Of a stretch of 64,000 bases of DNA, positions 38,968-48,335 are shown one piece after another. The stretch spans positions 1 to 64,000 of the forward strand of contig NZ_JACOFT010000002.1 in NCBI RefSeq assembly GCF_014699135.1. Reading direction: 5' to 3'. This stretch comes from Cognatundibacterium aquatile. GTDB lineage: Bacteria > Pseudomonadota > Gammaproteobacteria > Burkholderiales > Burkholderiaceae_D. The notes under the pieces were generated by a model, which did not search any database, was not told where the DNA came from, and worked only from the letters and a program-made list of their open reading frames with translations. Made by a program: the position numbers and the translations under genes. Position 1 is the first letter of the stretch; each line of letters begins with the position of its first letter.

Positions 38968-39858
38968 ATGACAATTGCCCGTAATGCCTCCCGCTCTGAA
39001 TTCATTCCCATCCGTGGTTTGCAATACCATATCCGCCACTGGGGTAATGAAGACGCGCCAAAAATCTTTATGCTGCATGGCTGGATGGATGTGTCTGCCT
39101 CGTTTCAGTTTGTCGTTGATCATCTGCAGCAAGACTGGCACGTGATCGCGCCTGATTTGCGCGGCTTTGGTCTGACGGAAGCGCCGGGCAGCGACACCTA
39201 CTGGTTTCCTGATTATCTGGGTGATCTGGATGCGATTTTGCTGCACTACGCACCGGAAGGCGCAATCAATTTGCTGGGTCACAGTATGGGTGCAAACGTG
39301 GTCGGCTTGTATGCCGGTGTGCGCCCTGAGCGGGTGCGTCGATTGGTGAATCTGGAAGGGTTTGGTTTGCCGACGACATTCCCGGCACAGGCACCGGGGC
39401 GCTATGCGAAATGGCTGAATGAATTGCGCCAGCCGCCGGTATTGCGCACTTATGCTTCGCAAGCGGAGGTGGCAGCACGTCTGCAAAAAACTAATCCGCG
39501 TTTATCGGATGAGCGTGCCAACTTTTTATCGGCGTTCTGGTCGAAACAGAATGCCGACGGGCGCTGGGAAATTCTCGGTGATCCTGCGCATAAACAAACC
39601 AGCCCTTTGTTGTTTCAGGTAGAAGAGGTGATGGCGTGCTGGAAAAAAATCAGCGCGCCGGTACTGTGGATGCAGGCCGATGATACCGATGTCTGGCACT
39701 GGATGGGACCAAGAGAGCAGGCACAGGTAGAAATTGACCGTCGTCTGACCCATATTCCTGATCTGCAAAAAGAAATGATCGCTGATGCAGGACACATGTT
39801 GCATCACGATCAGCCTGAATTACTGGCACAATTGATTGAAGCGTTTTTCTTAAAATAA
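38968..39858 (+). CDS. alpha/beta hydrolase, epoxide-hydrolase-like
   Basis: 296 residues. HGWMDVSASFQ (oxyanion side, ~37), DLRGFGLTEAPG, the nucleophile elbow LGHSMGANV (Ser near 104), and the late DAGHMLHHDQP (His near 277). The Ser nucleophile argues for esterase/peptidase-like chemistry rather than true epoxide hydrolase, which uses Asp. Divergent from the acyl-CoA synthetase across 137 bases containing the TetR-type palindrome, so both may be controlled together. Confidence 0.88.
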   Translation: MTIARNASRSEFIPIRGLQYHIRHWGNEDAPKIFMLHGWMDVSASFQFVVDHLQQDWHVIAPDLRGFGLTEAPGSDTYWFPDYLGDLDAILLHYAPEGAINLLGHSMGANVVGLYAGVRPERVRRLVNLEGFGLPTTFPAQAPGRYAKWLNELRQPPVLRTYASQAEVAARLQKTNPRLSDERANFLSAFWSKQNADGRWEILGDPAHKQTSPLLFQVEEVMACWKKISAPVLWMQADDTDVWHWMGPREQAQVEIDRRLTHIPDLQKEMIADAGHMLHHDQPELLAQLIEAFFLK

Positions 39859-39932
39859 AGCACGTCCGGCACGCTATCGATGGCCGTGTAATTTGTATCA
39901 GTGCTGCGGTCTCAAACGATATGTTTTAAAAG

Positions 39933-41057
39933 ATGTCATTTAAAGGATGTGTTTTGCCGGATCAGAATTTATTTGTCTCAACTGTTGACGAAGCACGGCC
40001 AGAGCGCGCGCCTGACAATGAACAGTTTCAGCGTTGTCTGGTCATGGCGGGCGGTGGTTTTCGGTTTGGCTATTATCTCGGCATGTATCGCGCATGTCAG
40101 TTGCAGGGAAAAGCGCCGGATGTGATCGTTGCCAGTTGCGGTGCGGCAATTGCCGGCGCACTGATTCGCCATCTGCCGGACGATGAGCAACGTCTGGCGT
40201 GGATCAGTTCGCCGCAGATGCATTCGTTCTGGCGTGGCTTGCAAGCCAATCCCGATATCAGTTTGTGGCGCGCAATCCGGGCCTTAGCCCAGCGCGCTTT
40301 GTTCGCCAACGATGCCAGACGTATTCCTGATCTGTTTCAGGATTATTTGTTCGATATTCCACCTGATTTACCGCTGCCGCCGGAAATGAGTTATCCCGCT
40401 GCGCCTGCGCTGGCGATTGTTGCGGGGCGTTTGTTATACGGGCAGGACGAAGTAGGCACACTCCGGGGCGGGAAAAAATTATTTGCTGAAACCATTTTTA
40501 CGGAGCCGCGCGTTGCTGGGTTGTTAGCTGGTATGCCTTCGCCGATTGCCAGCAATGCCCACAAAAACAGCGTGGTTGCGCCGCAAATCGAGTTTGAAAC
40601 GCAGATCGCGGTTGCCGATGCGGTGCGCGCCTCGATTGCGGATATGTATTATTTCCGTTGCCATCAGATCGGTGAGCATTATTATTCGGGCGGTGTGATT
40701 GATCTGTTTCCGATAGAAATCGCCCGCCGTCTGGCGAAGGAAGTCATGATGGAACGCAAGGGCTGGTATGGCCGACATATAGAGTTGCCTGCTTTACGCA
40801 TGGTGTTGGGCATCAACGGTAATCACCGTCTGCGCCATGTCTTGCAGCAAGAAGCGGATGTCTGGATCGATACGGCGGATATGGAAACGGCGTTGGTGCA
40901 GCATCAGATCAGCAAGCAAATTCAGTGGCTGCGCAATCGTATCGTCTTGCGTGTGCCGGAGCGTTACGATGGCTTTGTCAGCATGGTCAGACTGCAATGG
41001 GAATACGGCTATCAACGCGCATCGCAGGCGCTGGCGCAGGCTGCAGGCAACAGGTGA
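39933..41057 (+). CDS. patatin-like phospholipase with altered catalytic dyad
   Basis: 374 residues. The patatin oxyanion loop MAGGGFRFGYYLG (38-50) is followed by the nucleophile region VIVASCGAAIAG, with Ser68 in an A-S-C-G-A context in place of the usual G-x-S-x-G. The region where patatins carry the dyad aspartate in D-G-G/A reads YYSGGVIDLFPIEI, so the expected Asp (position 252) is Ser. The fold is clear but lipase activity is doubtful or uses a displaced acid such as D257. It follows the hydrolase by 74 bases in the same direction. Confidence 0.85.
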   Translation: MSFKGCVLPDQNLFVSTVDEARPERAPDNEQFQRCLVMAGGGFRFGYYLGMYRACQLQGKAPDVIVASCGAAIAGALIRHLPDDEQRLAWISSPQMHSFWRGLQANPDISLWRAIRALAQRALFANDARRIPDLFQDYLFDIPPDLPLPPEMSYPAAPALAIVAGRLLYGQDEVGTLRGGKKLFAETIFTEPRVAGLLAGMPSPIASNAHKNSVVAPQIEFETQIAVADAVRASIADMYYFRCHQIGEHYYSGGVIDLFPIEIARRLAKEVMMERKGWYGRHIELPALRMVLGINGNHRLRHVLQQEADVWIDTADMETALVQHQISKQIQWLRNRIVLRVPERYDGFVSMVRLQWEYGYQRASQALAQAAGNR

Positions 41058-41120
41058 TGACTTTGGTCTGAGCCAGTTCAGGTGCGGCTAATTTCTTTTG
41101 ATAAGGTCAATTTTGTGCCG

Positions 41121-41159
41121 CGCTCGGTCGGATACGTGTTTGCCCGCTCGGTCGGATGC
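41121..41159 (+). repeat. direct repeat in the leader of the PLP-enzyme gene
   Basis: CGCTCGGTCGGATAC (41121-41135) and CGCTCGGTCGGATGC (41145-41159), 14 of 15 identical and 24 bases apart start to start. Spacing close to two helical turns suggests tandem binding of one regulator, ~60 bases before ATG 41219. Confidence 0.5.
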
Positions 41160-41218
41160 CGACATCTGGAGTACACTGGCAGTCTTCCTGTTAGCAGCAA
41201 CTTTGCGTATTTCTGATC

Positions 41219-42460
41219 ATGAACGAAAAAAATTCCTACGGTTTTACCACGACTATTCTGCATAGCGATAGACAAAAAAACATTGAACACGGCTCTGTCC
41301 ATAAACCTGTCCATACTTCGGTTTTGTTTGGTTACAAGGATGCGCGCGACTTAGCCGCCGTCTTTCAGGGCAAACAATCCGGTTATCGTTATGGACGTCA
41401 GGGTAATCCCACGGTGTCTGCGCTAGAAGACAAAATCACCAGCATGGAAGCGGGTGTCTCGACGATTACCTTTGCAACTGGCATGGCGGCGATTGGCGCG
41501 GTGTTTCAGGCATTGTTGCGTGCAGGTGATCATATTGTTTCGTCGAAATTCTTATTCGGAAATACGAATAGTCTCTGGCAAACAGCGAGTGCACAGGGTT
41601 TGGACGTATCTTTGGTGGATGCCACTGCCGTTGCCAATGTTGAAGCCGCACTGACGCCAGCGACCCGTATGGTGTTTGTGGAAACCATAGCGAATCCGCG
41701 GACGCAGATCGCTGATCTCAAGCGCATTGGCCGCTTATGTCAGGAACGCGGCATTTTATTTGTCGTTGATAACACCATCACCTCGCCTTATTTATTTCAG
41801 CCTAAGACCGTGGGCGCCAGTCTGGTCGTGAATTCGCTGACTAAATATATCGCCGGACATGGCAATGTACTCGGCGGGGCATTGACTGACACTGGCTTAT
41901 TTGACTGGGCTGCGTATCCAAATATTGCCGATAATTTCCGTAAGCAGGCACCTGCTCAGCAAGGCATGGCGCAGGTGCGTGCCAAAGCCTTGCGTGATTT
42001 CGGCGCGACCTTATCGCCTGAAGCTGCTCATCAGATCGCGGTTGGCGCTGAAACCATGGCGTTGCGGATGGAACGTGAATGTGCGAATGCGATGGCGATT
42101 GCGACGATGTTGGCAGCAGACCCGCGCGTGGCAGCAGTGCATTACCCGGGGCTGGCATCGCATCCGCAACATGCGCTGGCGAATGAATTGTTCCTTGCCT
42201 ATGGCGCTTTGTTCAGTTTTGAGCTGAAGCCGGAAATCGATTGTTTTGATTATCTGAACCGTCTGAATCTGGCCATTAATGCGACCCATCTCGGCGATAC
42301 CCGTACGCTGGTGATACCGGTGGCGCATACCATTTTCTTTGAAATGGGCGCTGAACGCCGTGCCGAAATGGGGATTGCTGATTCCCTGATCCGCGTTTCT
42401 GTCGGCATCGAAGACACTCAGGATTTGCTGGACGATTTCAGTCAGGCGTTGAATTCCTGA
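41219..42460 (+). CDS. PLP-dependent Cys/Met metabolism enzyme (cystathionine gamma-synthase family)
   Basis: 413 residues. Family features: YRYGRQGNPTVSALEDKI (Tyr/Arg binding PLP phosphate of the neighbouring subunit), the FATGMAAIGAVF loop, VFVETIANPRTQIADL, VVDNTITSPYLFQP (Asp contacting the PLP nitrogen) and NSLTKYIAGHGNVLGG with the Schiff-base Lys. The fold covers cystathionine gamma-synthase, O-acylhomoserine sulfhydrylase and methionine gamma-lyase; the sequence alone does not choose. The gene is alone, with a direct repeat in its leader that may be a regulator site, and palindromic repeat D just after it. Confidence 0.9.
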   Translation: MNEKNSYGFTTTILHSDRQKNIEHGSVHKPVHTSVLFGYKDARDLAAVFQGKQSGYRYGRQGNPTVSALEDKITSMEAGVSTITFATGMAAIGAVFQALLRAGDHIVSSKFLFGNTNSLWQTASAQGLDVSLVDATAVANVEAALTPATRMVFVETIANPRTQIADLKRIGRLCQERGILFVVDNTITSPYLFQPKTVGASLVVNSLTKYIAGHGNVLGGALTDTGLFDWAAYPNIADNFRKQAPAQQGMAQVRAKALRDFGATLSPEAAHQIAVGAETMALRMERECANAMAIATMLAADPRVAAVHYPGLASHPQHALANELFLAYGALFSFELKPEIDCFDYLNRLNLAINATHLGDTRTLVIPVAHTIFFEMGAERRAEMGIADSLIRVSVGIEDTQDLLDDFSQALNS

Positions 42461-42523
42461 TCATCTGCGCTTGCTGTGACTGCCGCCCGGCGTCTGTTGA
42501 TGCACAGAATACGTTCAGAAGGC

Positions 42524-42612
42524 AAAAATATACTGGGGGGAGTATGTTAAAACATGCCTCTATCCCCATTTAAATATGTAGGGAGTAATTGATTTCTGGT
42601 CGATACTCCCTA
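42524..42612 (+). repeat. palindromic dispersed repeat, diverged copy D
   Basis: Two hairpins: AAATATACT (42526-42534) with a G6 loop and AGTATGTT (42541-42548), then TAGGGAGTA (42579-42587) / TACTCCCTA (42604-42612), a perfect 9-bp stem. The first matches the core of copies A, B and C; the middle TTATTCTCAGC block is not preserved. Confidence 0.65.
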
Positions 42613-42615
42613 TTT

Positions 42616-42808
42616 AGGACTGACGTAAAATCGCCCCTGCGGCGTTATGGCTCCTAGCCGTACTGTTCGTACGGTCTTCGTCGCCATGGTGTAGCCAGGG
42701 TTTCAGGCAACATGTTGCCTGCTGGCGAAACGGACATCGCTTACCAGCGATGTTTCCCAAAGCAGAAAAAAGCTTTTTAGTTTTACCGGGGCAAATTGCG
42801 TCAGCCCT
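42616..42808 (-). mobile_element. MITE-like element, copy 3, with internal insertion
   Basis: Inverted ends AGGACTGACGTAAAATCG / GCAAATTGCGTCAGCCCT; the core CGTTATGGCTCCTAGCCGTA with CTTCGTCGCCATG is the reverse complement of copies 1 and 2. It is ~93 bases longer than those because of an internal stretch (about 42692-42785) with its own perfect palindromes (42704-42721, and an 8-bp stem at 42734-42753). ATTT flanks both ends and could be a 4-bp target duplication. It abuts repeat D. Confidence 0.78.
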
Positions 42809-42939
42809 ATTTTTACTCATGTCAGCAGTGTGGCAAGGCTTTTGGCGCTGTTTATGTAGCGCAGCGACCTGCCAGAGATGTTGATATTGTTGTTATTCCT
42901 GATGTAGTCGATGTTGATCTTTCTGGAAAAGGTAGGCGA

Positions 42940-45465
42940 ATGATATTTGGTTTATCCTGGCGTATGACCATGCGCGACTGGCGTGCGGGTGAGTTGCGGT
43001 TTCTGATCATTGCATTAATGGTTGCCGTGGCTTCCTTATCTTCGGTCGGATTTTTTACCGACAGACTGCGCAGCGGTCTGAACCGTGACGCGCATCAATT
43101 GCTGGGAGCGGATTTACTCGTCAGCGCAGACCAGCCGGTGAAGCAGGAATGGCGCACTGAAGCGGAACGACGCGGATTACGTGTTGCAGAAACTGTCGTT
43201 TTCCCCAGCATGGCGATTGCCGGTGAGGGCGATCAGGCACAAGCAAAGCTGGTGTCCTTGAAAGCGGTCAGTCATGCCTATCCTTTACGCGGCAATCTGA
43301 AATTACATCAGCTTGGCGGCGCGCAAAACAAGTCAGGTGCGGCTGAAGTTCTGACGCAGGATATTCCGGCTTCACGCACGGTCTGGCTTGATCCTGCTTT
43401 GCAACTGGCGCTGAACCTTAAAATCGGCGATAAACTGAAGCTGGGTGATCTGGAATTCAGTTTTACGCAGACGATTGCGAATGAACCTGATCGTGGTGCA
43501 GGTTTTATGAACTTCGCCCCGCGCGCGATGATTTCCTTAGACGATTTAGCCGCGACTGGCTTGATACAAGATGGCTCACGCGTCACTTATCGCTTGCTGA
43601 TGGCGGGTGATGCGAAAGCGATTGCGGCTTATCAGACACAACTCAAACAAACGATAGAACGTGAACAACTGAAAGGCGTACGTCTGGAATCGCTGGATTC
43701 CGGTCGCCCTGAAATGCGCGCGACGCTGGATCGTGCTGAGCAGTTTTTATCGCTGGTGAGCTTGTTGTCAGCGATGCTGGCGGCAGTGGCGATTGCGATG
43801 GCCGCACGGCGTTTCATGCTGCGCCATCTGGATGCCTGTGCGATGCTGCGTTGTCTGGGTCTGACGCAAAATCAGGTCAGCGCCATGTATCTGATCGAAT
43901 TTCTGATGCTGGGGCTGGTCGGCAGCGTGGCCGGCGTCGTGCTTGGTTATGCCGGACATTATGTGTTGCTGGAATGGCTGGGCTCGCTGGTCGCCAAAGA
44001 TCTGCCGCTGGCGGGCTGGTTGCCTGCAGCGCAGGGTGTTGCGACTGGTTTGCTGTTACTGGTTGGTTTTGCATTGCCGCCGGTGCTGCAGTTGCGCAAT
44101 GTGCCGCACAACCGCGTCATTCGTCGCGAACAAGATGCACCGCAGCCGCTGACACTGGCGACTTATGCGCTGGGTCTGGCGATGTTTCTTGGCTTGTTGT
44201 TATGGCAGACGGGCGATCTCAAACTCGGCATGTTGACTGCGGCTGGTTTCCTCGGCGGCATGCTGTTGTTTGCACTGATTGCGTGGGCGGGCGTGCTGTC
44301 GCTCAAACGTATGCGGAATCTGTTTCATTTTTCTGCGTGGCGCTTTGCCGTCACCGCATTGCAGCGGCGCCCGGGTGCCACGGTGATACAAGTCGTTTCG
44401 CTGGCATTGGGCTTGATGGCGTTACTGTTGCTGACTGTGGTGCGCGGTGATCTGATCACTGCGTGGAAAAAATCGACACCACCGGACGCACCGAATCAGT
44501 TTGTCATCAATATCCAGCCCGATCAGAAAGACGAGATCGCGCAGCGTCTTGCGAGCTTTGGGCAGCCACGCATGTACCCGATGATACGTGGCCGTCTGAT
44601 CGCGGTGAACAGCAATGCGATTGGCCCTGATACTTATGTCGAGGATCAGGCGCGACGCATGGTGGACAGAGAGTTTAATCTCTCGACGATGACAGAATTG
44701 CCGGAGCTGAATAAGCTGACAGCCGGAAAATGGTATGACGATGCCAACGCAACGGTACCTGAAGCATCTGTGGAAGAGGGGATTGCCAAAACACTCAAGC
44801 TCAAACTTGGCGATCAGTTGACGTTTGATATTGCCGGGCAGCAGACCACGGCAAAAATCACCAGCTTGCGTAAGCTGGATTGGGGTTCCATGCGGGTGAA
44901 TTTTTTTGTGGTGATCAACCCCAAGGCCATGGTTGATATGCCACAAACCTGGATTACCGCATTTCGTGTCCCGCCATCACAAATGGCGTTCATTAACCAG
45001 TTGACGCTGGATTACCCGAATCTGACGGTGGTGGATGTCGGCGCGATGATCAAACAATTGCAGGATGTGCTTGATCAGGTCATCACTGCGGTTGAATTTT
45101 TATTCATGTTCACACTGGCTTCCGGCGTTCTGGTGTTGTATGCGGCACTGGCTGGCTCGCAGGACGTGCGTATGCGTGAAGCAGCCTTGCTCAGAGCCTT
45201 AGGCGCGACCCGTTCGCAATTATCCCGCGCGCAGTGGGTGGAATTTTTACTGATCGGCGGCCTCGCTGGTTTACTCGCTGCCAGCGGCGCTTCGGCAATA
45301 GGCTGGGCATTGGCGAAATTCAGTTTCAATTTTGAATGGACGTTTTCACCATTGGTCTGGATCGCAGGCTTGTTTGTCGGCGCCATCTGCGCGATGATCG
45401 GCGGCTGGCTGGGTTTGCGGAATGTCCTGAATCAGCCGCCGTTGCTGAGTTTGCGCGAAGCCTGA
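42940..45465 (+). CDS. FtsX-like ABC transporter permease (YbbP type)
   Basis: 841 residues from ATG 42940 (AAAGGTAGG upstream); the open frame continues back into MITE copy 3 and that part is not believed. TM1 is at ~22-42 (FLIIALMVAVASLSSVGFF), a large periplasmic MacB-PCD-like domain follows, then a first FtsX block of TMs (~240-330), a further TM group, a second periplasmic domain and a final FtsX block (~715-835). This double layout matches YbbP-family permeases that pair with a YbbA ATPase and extract lipids or lipoproteins. The ATPase gene is not in the window. Confidence 0.9.
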   Translation: MIFGLSWRMTMRDWRAGELRFLIIALMVAVASLSSVGFFTDRLRSGLNRDAHQLLGADLLVSADQPVKQEWRTEAERRGLRVAETVVFPSMAIAGEGDQAQAKLVSLKAVSHAYPLRGNLKLHQLGGAQNKSGAAEVLTQDIPASRTVWLDPALQLALNLKIGDKLKLGDLEFSFTQTIANEPDRGAGFMNFAPRAMISLDDLAATGLIQDGSRVTYRLLMAGDAKAIAAYQTQLKQTIEREQLKGVRLESLDSGRPEMRATLDRAEQFLSLVSLLSAMLAAVAIAMAARRFMLRHLDACAMLRCLGLTQNQVSAMYLIEFLMLGLVGSVAGVVLGYAGHYVLLEWLGSLVAKDLPLAGWLPAAQGVATGLLLLVGFALPPVLQLRNVPHNRVIRREQDAPQPLTLATYALGLAMFLGLLLWQTGDLKLGMLTAAGFLGGMLLFALIAWAGVLSLKRMRNLFHFSAWRFAVTALQRRPGATVIQVVSLALGLMALLLLTVVRGDLITAWKKSTPPDAPNQFVINIQPDQKDEIAQRLASFGQPRMYPMIRGRLIAVNSNAIGPDTYVEDQARRMVDREFNLSTMTELPELNKLTAGKWYDDANATVPEASVEEGIAKTLKLKLGDQLTFDIAGQQTTAKITSLRKLDWGSMRVNFFVVINPKAMVDMPQTWITAFRVPPSQMAFINQLTLDYPNLTVVDVGAMIKQLQDVLDQVITAVEFLFMFTLASGVLVLYAALAGSQDVRMREAALLRALGATRSQLSRAQWVEFLLIGGLAGLLAASGASAIGWALAKFSFNFEWTFSPLVWIAGLFVGAICAMIGGWLGLRNVLNQPPLLSLREA

Positions 45466-45505
45466 AGACAAAATAGCAAATACAAAATTTATAGAAAAAA
45501 TGTGA

Positions 45506-46180
<675 letters not shown>

Positions 46181-46267
46181 GAACCTATCGCAGACGCGTA
46201 TCTGACGGCGGACAGATAACATAACAGCAAAACAGTGACTTACACGTTTAGTGGCAAAGAGTGAACA

Positions 46268-46717
46268 ATGAATCAAGACGAGCAAACAGCAAACGCAGCA
46301 ACAACAACGGCGACAAGCGTTGACATCGAAGAAGAAAAATCCAATCTGTATGAACTGATCGGCGGCGCTGAAAAATTGCGCGAAATGGTTGATCGTTTTT
46401 ATGATCTGATGGAACTGGAACCTGAATTTGCTGGCATACGGGTCATGCACCCGACGCCGCTGGATAGTTCGCGTGACAAGCTGTTCTGGTTTTTATCCGG
46501 CTGGATGGGCGGGCCGGATTTGTATATCAGCCAGTTCGGTCATCCGCGTTTGCGTGCGCGTCACTTGCCGTATGCGATTGCCAGTGATGAGCGCGATCAA
46601 TGGCTGCGTTGCATGGCGTGGGCGATGCAGGATGTCGGCATTGCAGAACCCTTGCAACAACACCTGATGCAGTCGTTTTATCAGACCGCGGACTGGATGC
46701 GCAACACGCCGGGCTAA
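46268..46717 (+). CDS. group II truncated haemoglobin
   Basis: 149 residues. The 2-on-2 globin core is visible: YELIGGAEKLREMVDRFYDLM (helices A/B with the B10-type Tyr), FLSGWMGGPDLYISQFGHPRLRARHLPYAI (E-F region with the proximal His in RHLPY), and WLRCMAWAMQDVG with the conserved Trp of group II. The first ~20 residues form a polar extension. Group II proteins bind O2 or NO and are often next to redox genes; here the neighbour upstream is a glutathione transferase. Confidence 0.93.
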   Translation: MNQDEQTANAATTTATSVDIEEEKSNLYELIGGAEKLREMVDRFYDLMELEPEFAGIRVMHPTPLDSSRDKLFWFLSGWMGGPDLYISQFGHPRLRARHLPYAIASDERDQWLRCMAWAMQDVGIAEPLQQHLMQSFYQTADWMRNTPG

Positions 46718-46810
46718 GCTGTAATAAGGTATCAGGCAACGACGTAGCTTGATGCCTGGTTCAATGCCCGATACTGCCCCTGTTTTATTTGTCGTCGATA
46801 TTCTTCACAC

Positions 46811-48283
46811 ATGACTTTATTTGAAATTCTGATCCTGATTGCATTGACGGTTTTGATCGTCTTAACGGCGATCGTATTGTTGCGTCACCGTTCCGGCCAT
46901 AGTGATGCGCAGACGCTGGATTTGCTGGCGCTGCAAAATTTTTTGCAACAGGCGCAGCAACAGCAAATGCTGAGTCAGGAGCGCACTGAACGTTCGTTAC
47001 GTGAGCAAGTACAGTCAACCGCGCTGGCAACCCGTCAGGAATTAGGTGCCAATTTCAGCCGGTTTCAGCAAGGTCTGGCGACACAATTAACCAGTGTGGC
47101 GACCTTGCAGAAAAATCAGATTGATGGTTTTTCCCAGCAGTTGGTCAAGCTCAGCGAAAGCAATGCACAGCAGCTGGAGCAGATGCGTCTGGCCTTGATA
47201 CAGCAAAGCCAAAGTGCGCGCGAAGAGCAGGGCGTCAGTCTGAAAGCATTTGCGGACACGCTGAATCAGACCTTGACCAGCCTGACCGAATCCAATGCCC
47301 AGCGTATGGCGGAAATCCGTGCGACGCTGGAGCAGAAAATACAGCAACTGCAAGCTGAAAATGCCAGCAAGCTCGAGGAAATGCGCAAGACCGTGGATGA
47401 AAAACTGCATGCAACACTGGAGCAGCGCTTAGGCGAATCATTTAAGCTGGTGTCTGATCGTCTCGAAAAAGTTCATCAGGGGCTCGGCGAGATGCAGCAG
47501 CTGGCGATAGGTGTCGGTGATTTAAAACGTGTGCTCACCAATGTGAAAACCCGCGGCACCTGGGGGGAAGTGCAACTGGAAATGGTGCTGGAGCAGATGC
47601 TGACACCGGATCAATATGCGAAAAATGTTGAAACGATACCGGGCACAGGCGAACGGGTCGAGTTCGCGATTAAATTGCCAGGCAAGGAAGATGACAAAGC
47701 CCCGGTCTGGATGCCGATCGATGCCAAGTTTCCGAAAGAGCAGTATGAGCGTTTGCTCGATGCAGCCGAGCGTGCCGATGCCGAGGGTGTGGCGACGGCT
47801 GGTAAAGAATTGGAGCGTGCCATACGTGGCGAAGCAAAAACGATTTCTGAGAAATATCTGTCGCCGCCATTGACGACCGACTTTGCGATTCTGTTTTTGC
47901 CGACCGAAGGTTTATATGCGGAAGTCATGCGTCGCCCCGGTCTGGCGGATGACTTGCAACGTTCCTGCCGCGTTTCTATCGCTGGCCCTTCCACGTTATC
48001 GGCCTTGCTGAATAGTCTGCAAATGGGATTCCGTACGCTGGTACTGGAAAAACGTTCATCCGAAGTCTGGCAGGTGCTGGGGGCCGTGAAAACTGAATTT
48101 GGTAAGTTTGGCGATGTGCTGGCAGCGACCAAACTGACGCTGGAACGGGCGGCGAAAAATATCGACAATGTCGAAGTACGAACCCGTCAAATGACGCGCA
48201 AACTCAAGCAGGTAGAGGCGTTGCCGACCGATGTTGCGCAAAGTTTGCTGGGTGTTGCTGACGATGATTTAAGTTCAGAATAG
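46811..48283 (+). CDS. rmuC: DNA recombination protein RmuC
   Basis: 490 residues. One N-terminal transmembrane segment (ILILIALTVLIVLTAIVLL), a long coiled coil (~35-215, rich in Gln/Glu/Leu), then the RmuC nuclease-like domain with WGEVQLEMVLEQML, VEFAIKLPG, VWMPIDAKFPKEQYERLL and the FLPTEGLYAEV segment. RmuC limits inversion events in E. coli and its family has a restriction-endonuclease-like core (Asp in PIDAKFP). The length fits. It is convergent with the diguanylate cyclase operon, ~52 bases away. Confidence 0.95.
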   Translation: MTLFEILILIALTVLIVLTAIVLLRHRSGHSDAQTLDLLALQNFLQQAQQQQMLSQERTERSLREQVQSTALATRQELGANFSRFQQGLATQLTSVATLQKNQIDGFSQQLVKLSESNAQQLEQMRLALIQQSQSAREEQGVSLKAFADTLNQTLTSLTESNAQRMAEIRATLEQKIQQLQAENASKLEEMRKTVDEKLHATLEQRLGESFKLVSDRLEKVHQGLGEMQQLAIGVGDLKRVLTNVKTRGTWGEVQLEMVLEQMLTPDQYAKNVETIPGTGERVEFAIKLPGKEDDKAPVWMPIDAKFPKEQYERLLDAAERADAEGVATAGKELERAIRGEAKTISEKYLSPPLTTDFAILFLPTEGLYAEVMRRPGLADDLQRSCRVSIAGPSTLSALLNSLQMGFRTLVLEKRSSEVWQVLGAVKTEFGKFGDVLAATKLTLERAAKNIDNVEVRTRQMTRKLKQVEALPTDVAQSLLGVADDDLSSE

Positions 48284-48335
48284 CGATTTCGCAGCATAGC
48301 TCTTTTTATTCTGCTGCATTTTGAATAGCCCGCGC

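Noticed and set aside
42796-42939. 48-codon N-terminal extension of the permease frame
   Set aside because: Starts inside MITE copy 3 and precedes a good ribosome-binding site and the conserved start at 42940.
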